Source: CAIJXJ01 sp964445115 (GTDB taxonomy: Bacteria > Pseudomonadota > Gammaproteobacteria > Burkholderiales > Methylophilaceae). From it: a DNA stretch of 64,000 nt. Below, one piece after another: positions 60,732 to 64,000 of this stretch. A program made the position numbers and the translations under genes. The stretch is taken from positions 1-64,000 of the forward strand of contig CAYUJU010000002.1 in assembly GCA_964445115.1 (NCBI GenBank), written 5' to 3'. The notes beneath the pieces are model-generated. The model worked only from the letters and a program-made list of their open reading frames with translations, did not search any database and was not told the DNA's origin. Position 1 is the first letter of the stretch. Each line of letters opens with the position of its first letter.

Positions 60732-61631
60732 ATGCCCATCTTCAAGCTACAAACTGGCAAGCTCAAAAAGCTCAACATTCTGGCGCTTGATAAGGAAAAG
60801 AACCTCCAGCAGCTTCTTGAGAGCAATCTCATGGAAGCGCTGGAGTTGCGCTTTCTGGCCTCCGAATACGTCACCACCGCCGGCGGGCGTATCGACTCAA
60901 TCGCTGTCGATGCAAATGGCGCACCTGTCATCATCGAATATAAGCGCAACAAAAACGACAACGTCATCAACCAAGCCCTTTCTTACCTGAAATGGCTCAG
61001 AACCCAGAAACCAGCATTCTTTGAAAAGCTGATGCAGGATAAATTGGGTAAAGATATCGCCGACAAAATCAGGTTGGATTGGAACAACCCACGCGTCATT
61101 TGTATTGCCGAGAGTTACAGCAAATTCGATATTGATACTGTCGAGGTTGTACCCTTGCGAATCGAACTGTTTAAGTATCGATATTACGAAGGCGATATCT
61201 TCGGCCTCGAACCGGTAAATGTCACAGAGCCATACGACAAACCTCAACAAACCAAAGTTGCCAACGAATACGAAGCGGACACACCTAAAGCAACTGTAGA
61301 CGTGCTCCGCAACAAAGGCTCAGAATCCATGCGCCAATTGTTCGACGCATTGCGGGAGCGTATCCTGGCAATTGATGAAGTCATTGAAGAAAAGCCGACA
61401 CAGCTCTATGTAGCCTACCGAGTGGCTGCCAATTTCGCCGAAATTTACATTCTTAAAAATCAGATCAAAATCCATCTTCGTCCAATCAATTACGATGATT
61501 CACGCGGGCTCGTTGAAAAAATACCCGAAGGTTACAACTGGACTATGGATAGGCGTGTTTACATGAACTCTGCGGACGATATGGACTATATAGTGGGATT
61601 GGTGGAACAATCTTACAAAAATGTTTTGTAG
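60732..61631 (+). CDS. COG3586/DUF5655 protein with PD-(D/E)XK nuclease-like core
   Basis: The 299-aa product has an N-terminal nuclease-like fold: Glu30, then GGRIDSIAVD with Asp55, then PVIIEYKRNK with Glu69 and Lys71, the D-x14-E-x-K pattern of PD-(D/E)XK enzymes, followed by Gln81. The C-terminal about 100 residues resemble DUF5655 (YVAYRVAANFAEIYILKNQIKIHL). COG3586 is annotated as a predicted transport protein, but the visible motif argues for nucleic-acid cleavage (inference). It is clearly more AT-rich than its neighbours and sits with a toxin-antitoxin pair, suggesting transfer. It starts 16 bases after lpdA. Confidence 0.78.
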   Translation: MPIFKLQTGKLKKLNILALDKEKNLQQLLESNLMEALELRFLASEYVTTAGGRIDSIAVDANGAPVIIEYKRNKNDNVINQALSYLKWLRTQKPAFFEKLMQDKLGKDIADKIRLDWNNPRVICIAESYSKFDIDTVEVVPLRIELFKYRYYEGDIFGLEPVNVTEPYDKPQQTKVANEYEADTPKATVDVLRNKGSESMRQLFDALRERILAIDEVIEEKPTQLYVAYRVAANFAEIYILKNQIKIHLRPINYDDSRGLVEKIPEGYNWTMDRRVYMNSADDMDYIVGLVEQSYKNVL

Positions 61632-61660
61632 TGCCACCGACAGGCTTTCAGGAGACCGAT

Positions 61661-61870
61661 ATGCCAGCCATTGAAACCCTCACCCGTGCGGAAAAGCTGC
61701 GCATGCTGGAAACTTTGTGGGATGACCTCACCCACGATTCCGCCACGATGCCCTCACCGGCATGGCATGGCGATGCGCTCAAGTCAGCAGAGCGCGCCCA
61801 TGCTTCCGTACAGGCTGATTTTATCGACTGGGAAATAGCCAAACAGCGCCTGCGTGACGGCAAGGCATGA
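61661..61870 (+). CDS. Type II antitoxin, putative addiction-module component (PF09720-like)
   Basis: The 69-aa product matches the small antitoxin family with the pattern LTRAEKLRMLETLWDDLTHD near the N-terminus, then PSPAWHGDALKSAERA. Such proteins neutralise RelE/ParE-type toxins. The ATG at 61661 follows AGGAG with 6-base spacing; a 10-codon longer frame has no SD. Its stop overlaps the toxin ATG by 4 bases, which fits a coupled module. Confidence 0.87.
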   Translation: MPAIETLTRAEKLRMLETLWDDLTHDSATMPSPAWHGDALKSAERAHASVQADFIDWEIAKQRLRDGKA

Positions 61871-62163
61871 AAATCAGGGTTCTGAGTCTCGCGATTCAGG
61901 ATATTGAATCGGGACAACGATTCTATGAGCAGCAACAAGATGGACTGGGCATTTATTTTCTAGATGCCCTGTTTTCCGATATCGACTCGCTTTTGCTGTA
62001 TGGCGGCGTTCATCAGCAATTTTTCGGCTATTACCGGACGCTATCCAAACGCCTCCCTTACGCCATTTATTACAAGTTAAATGATGGGTTCATCGATGTC
62101 TGGCGCGTACTGGATTGTCGGCATAAACCCTCCCGAATTGCTCAAGCGTTAAAACAGACCTAA
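61867..62163 (+). CDS. Type II toxin, RelE/ParE family
   Basis: The 98-aa product has the RelE/ParE fold pattern: an N-terminal strand VLSLAIQDIESGQRFYEQQ, a middle GLGIYFLDALFSDID helix, YRTLSKRLPYAIYYKL with the conserved Arg and Tyr, and a final strand VWRVLDCRHKP. It could be an mRNA interferase or gyrase poison; sequence alone does not decide. It overlaps the antitoxin upstream and shares TAATG with the next gene downstream. Confidence 0.87.
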   Translation: MKIRVLSLAIQDIESGQRFYEQQQDGLGIYFLDALFSDIDSLLLYGGVHQQFFGYYRTLSKRLPYAIYYKLNDGFIDVWRVLDCRHKPSRIAQALKQT

Positions 62164-63527
62164 TGTCCACTCAGATCATCACTGCCCTGCAATCACAATT
62201 CCCGCCGGAACGGCTATTCACCGATCCGGTCGATTGCTACGCCTACGCCTACGACAACTCCCGTAACTTCCGCCCGCCGCTTGCGGTGGTGTTCCCACTG
62301 AACGCCGAGGAAGTACAGGCAGTCGTCAAACTCTGCCACGAGCACAAGGTACCGCTGGTACCGCGAGGCCGTGGCACGGGGACTGCAGGCGGCAGCGTGC
62401 CAGAGCAAGGCGGCATCGCCCTGTCGCTGGAGCGCATGAACCGGGTCATCTCGCTGGACCCGGACAACCGCATGGCGATCGTCGAGCCCGGCGTATTGAA
62501 CCAGGAACTTCAGGATGCCTTGAAACCCAAAGGTTTCTTCTGGCCTCCCGACCCCTCCAGTGCGCCGTACTGCAGCATCGGCGGCAACCTCGCCACCTGT
62601 GCCGCCGGCCCACATGCCGTCAAATATGGTGTCGCACGTGACCACGTGCTGGGTCTCAAGGCCGTGACGGGCAGCGGCGAACTCATTAAAACAGGGTGCT
62701 ACACCACCAAGGGCGTAGTCGGCTACGACCTGACGCGCCTCATCGTCGGCTCCGAGGGGACGCTGGCGGTGATCGTCGAGGCCACACTCAAACTCACCCC
62801 GTTGCCACGCACCACGGGCGGCATCACCGCGCAGTTCAAGGATACGGTGAGCTGTGCTCATGCCATTGCGGCCATCATGGCACAGCCGTTCATTCCCTCC
62901 GCGCTGGAATTTCTCGACAACAACGCGCTCAACCTGATCCGCGGGCGGCATCCGGGTATGCTCCCGGAAGACATGCGCGCCTTGCTGATGATCGAGGTGG
63001 ATGGTTCACAGAGCGAGGTGACTGAAGCCACGACGGCGGTAATCAATGCCTGTCAGGTCGACGGCCTGATCGAAGCCAAGGAAGCCGGCGATACCAAGGC
63101 GCTGTGGGCTGCGCGCAAGGCGCTTTCCCCGCTGCTGCGCGACGTTGCGCCGAAGAAGATCAACGAAGACGTGGCCGTACCGGTCTCCCGTTTACCGGAA
63201 CTGTTGGGCGGGATTGAAGCGTTGGCAGCGCGTTACCAGATCGCCAACGTCAATTTCGGCCACGCCGGCAATGGCAACATCCACGTCAACCTGCTGGTGA
63301 ATCCGGACGATCCGGAAGAAATGCACCGCGCCGAGGCATGCCTGGACGAAGTCTTTTCACTGGTACTCTCGCTGGACGGCACACTCTCCGGCGAGCATGG
63401 CGTGGGCATGGCCAAGCGACCATTCGTGCCGCGCGAGATCGACACCACGACCATCGGCGTCATGAAGGCGATCAAGCACACGCTCGACCCCCACAACATC
63501 CTCAATCCGGGGAAGCTATTCCCCTGA
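62163..63527 (+). CDS. FAD-linked oxidase, GlcD/D-lactate dehydrogenase type
   Basis: This 454-aa flavoprotein has the FAD-binding type 4 domain (PLVPRGRGTGTAGGSVPEQGG at about residue 60; YCSIGGNLATCAAGP near 137; GYDLTRLIVGSEGTLAVI near 187). The C-terminal oxidase domain carries NFGHAGNGNIHVN near 360 and SGEHGVGMAKRPF near 410. It oxidises a 2-hydroxy acid such as glycolate or D-lactate, delivering electrons to the respiratory chain. No glcE or glcF gene is in view, so the substrate is open. Its ATG overlaps the toxin stop by one base. Confidence 0.9.
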   Translation: MSTQIITALQSQFPPERLFTDPVDCYAYAYDNSRNFRPPLAVVFPLNAEEVQAVVKLCHEHKVPLVPRGRGTGTAGGSVPEQGGIALSLERMNRVISLDPDNRMAIVEPGVLNQELQDALKPKGFFWPPDPSSAPYCSIGGNLATCAAGPHAVKYGVARDHVLGLKAVTGSGELIKTGCYTTKGVVGYDLTRLIVGSEGTLAVIVEATLKLTPLPRTTGGITAQFKDTVSCAHAIAAIMAQPFIPSALEFLDNNALNLIRGRHPGMLPEDMRALLMIEVDGSQSEVTEATTAVINACQVDGLIEAKEAGDTKALWAARKALSPLLRDVAPKKINEDVAVPVSRLPELLGGIEALAARYQIANVNFGHAGNGNIHVNLLVNPDDPEEMHRAEACLDEVFSLVLSLDGTLSGEHGVGMAKRPFVPREIDTTTIGVMKAIKHTLDPHNILNPGKLFP

Positions 63528-63539
63528 GGGTGGCACTCT

Positions 63540-63674
63540 TCAAGCTGCGGGCGGCACGCGCGGCTTGGTCACTTTCTGCACGACCTTGCTGACAGCCTTC
63601 ACGGCCACACGCTTTACCACCACCACGGCCGCCGCCACGACAACCTTCTTTACCGCAGATCTTAGCAGTCCCAT
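63540..63674 (-). CDS. Small basic hydrophobic protein, 44 aa
   Basis: A short frame encodes a peptide starting MGLLRSAVKKVVVAAAVVVV and continuing with alternating Lys and Val/Ala, ending KVTKPRVPPAA. AAGGGGA lies 8 bases before the ATG at 63674; another ATG at 63680 is too close to it. The peptide could form an amphipathic or membrane-inserting helix. It is read 11 bases after the SPOR-domain gene on the same strand. No family is recognised, and the gene is probable rather than certain. Confidence 0.5.
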   Translation of the reverse strand: MGLLRSAVKKVVVAAAVVVVKRVAVKAVSKVVQKVTKPRVPPAA

Positions 63675-63685
63675 ATTCATTCCCC

Positions 63686-64000
63686 TTACGATGGACAGGC
63701 CACTTTCCGGATCTCGCTTCCCGGGAAATCCGGACGCAATTTGCCGAGTTCATCGGCTGTGCGCTCGTTCACGTGCTTGAGCAGAAAATGGGACTGGCCG
63801 CTCTCGTGATTGCGTAGCCCCTTGATGGCAGACCTGATGCCTTTGAGCTTCAGGTCTTCCAGCAGTTTGTTGGCCAGTGCCTCGTCTTTGAACACCCCCA
63901 GGGAAAGCGCATTTTTCCATTTGGGTTCCTGCACCACGAAAATCTCTTCCACACCAAGGGCTTTCAACTCATCCACCTTGGCTTGTGCCTCTTCCGCCGT
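63686..64000 (-). CDS. SPOR-domain protein, 5' end outside the window
   Basis: The C-terminal 104 residues of a protein are visible; the frame stays open to the window edge, so the start lies beyond it. The pattern ALSLGVFKDEALANKLLEDLKLKGI matches the SPOR domain (S-L-G-x-F and the helix that follows). SPOR domains bind denuded peptidoglycan at the division septum. The tail is hydrophilic and ends EIRKVACPS. The rest of the protein, including any membrane anchor, is not in view. Confidence 0.75.
   Translation of the reverse strand, partial: TAEEAQAKVDELKALGVEEIFVVQEPKWKNALSLGVFKDEALANKLLEDLKLKGIRSAIKGLRNHESGQSHFLLKHVNERTADELGKLRPDFPGSEIRKVACPS

Noticed and set aside
1..64000. CRISPR array, IS element, prophage or integrase
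   Set aside because: No regularly spaced repeats, transposase, integrase or phage structural genes were seen.

Overview
The window looks like chromosomal DNA of a motile, aerobically respiring betaproteobacterium. Gene order and protein character point towards the Nitrosomonadales/Gallionellaceae/Methylophilales side, but this is judged by eye and not by a search. The DNA is GC-rich and densely packed, with long co-directional operons and many start/stop overlaps. There are no rRNA genes, CRISPR arrays, IS elements or prophage genes, and no gene-free stretch exceeds 300 bases.

Left part (1-13.4 kb): a polyphosphate:AMP phosphotransferase, then a large minus-strand flagellar block. It reads fliF-G-H-I-J-K, a terminator, then a separate unit fliL-M-N-O-P-Q-R ending in an unrecognised 223-aa gene. 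Together these encode the MS ring, switch complex, export ATPase, hook-length control and export gate. fliE, usually next to fliF, is not here.

Centre left (13.4-33.9 kb): an MFS transporter faces a minus-strand block of tpiA, secG, tRNA-Leu(GAG), the 14-gene complex I operon nuoA-N, a DUF2818 gene and a NUDIX hydrolase. recJ and an RpfE-type gene lie upstream of tpiA.

Centre right (33.9-46.4 kb): a tight three-gene operon sixA-like / ParA-like ATPase / CYTH-CHAD protein, which I read as a polyphosphate-related module. Then come a DUF6394 membrane protein with a two-RCK potassium channel, a glycine-zipper envelope protein, a beta-CASP metallo-hydrolase, and a MarR-controlled AaeXAB-like efflux operon with its own outer-membrane factor. 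The marR promoter and the efflux promoter share the same architecture and the same candidate operator.

Right part (46.4-64 kb): an M17 aminopeptidase carrying an in-frame palindromic repeat, an orphan 575-aa helical protein, a DUF3617 secreted protein, an unrecognised 1376-aa membrane protein, and the pyruvate dehydrogenase operon aceE-aceF-lpdA, in which E3 has its own lipoyl domain. A more AT-rich insert follows (nuclease-like COG3586/DUF5655 gene plus a type II toxin-antitoxin pair). It abuts a GlcD/Dld-type FAD oxidase. A tiny basic protein and a truncated SPOR-domain gene end the window.
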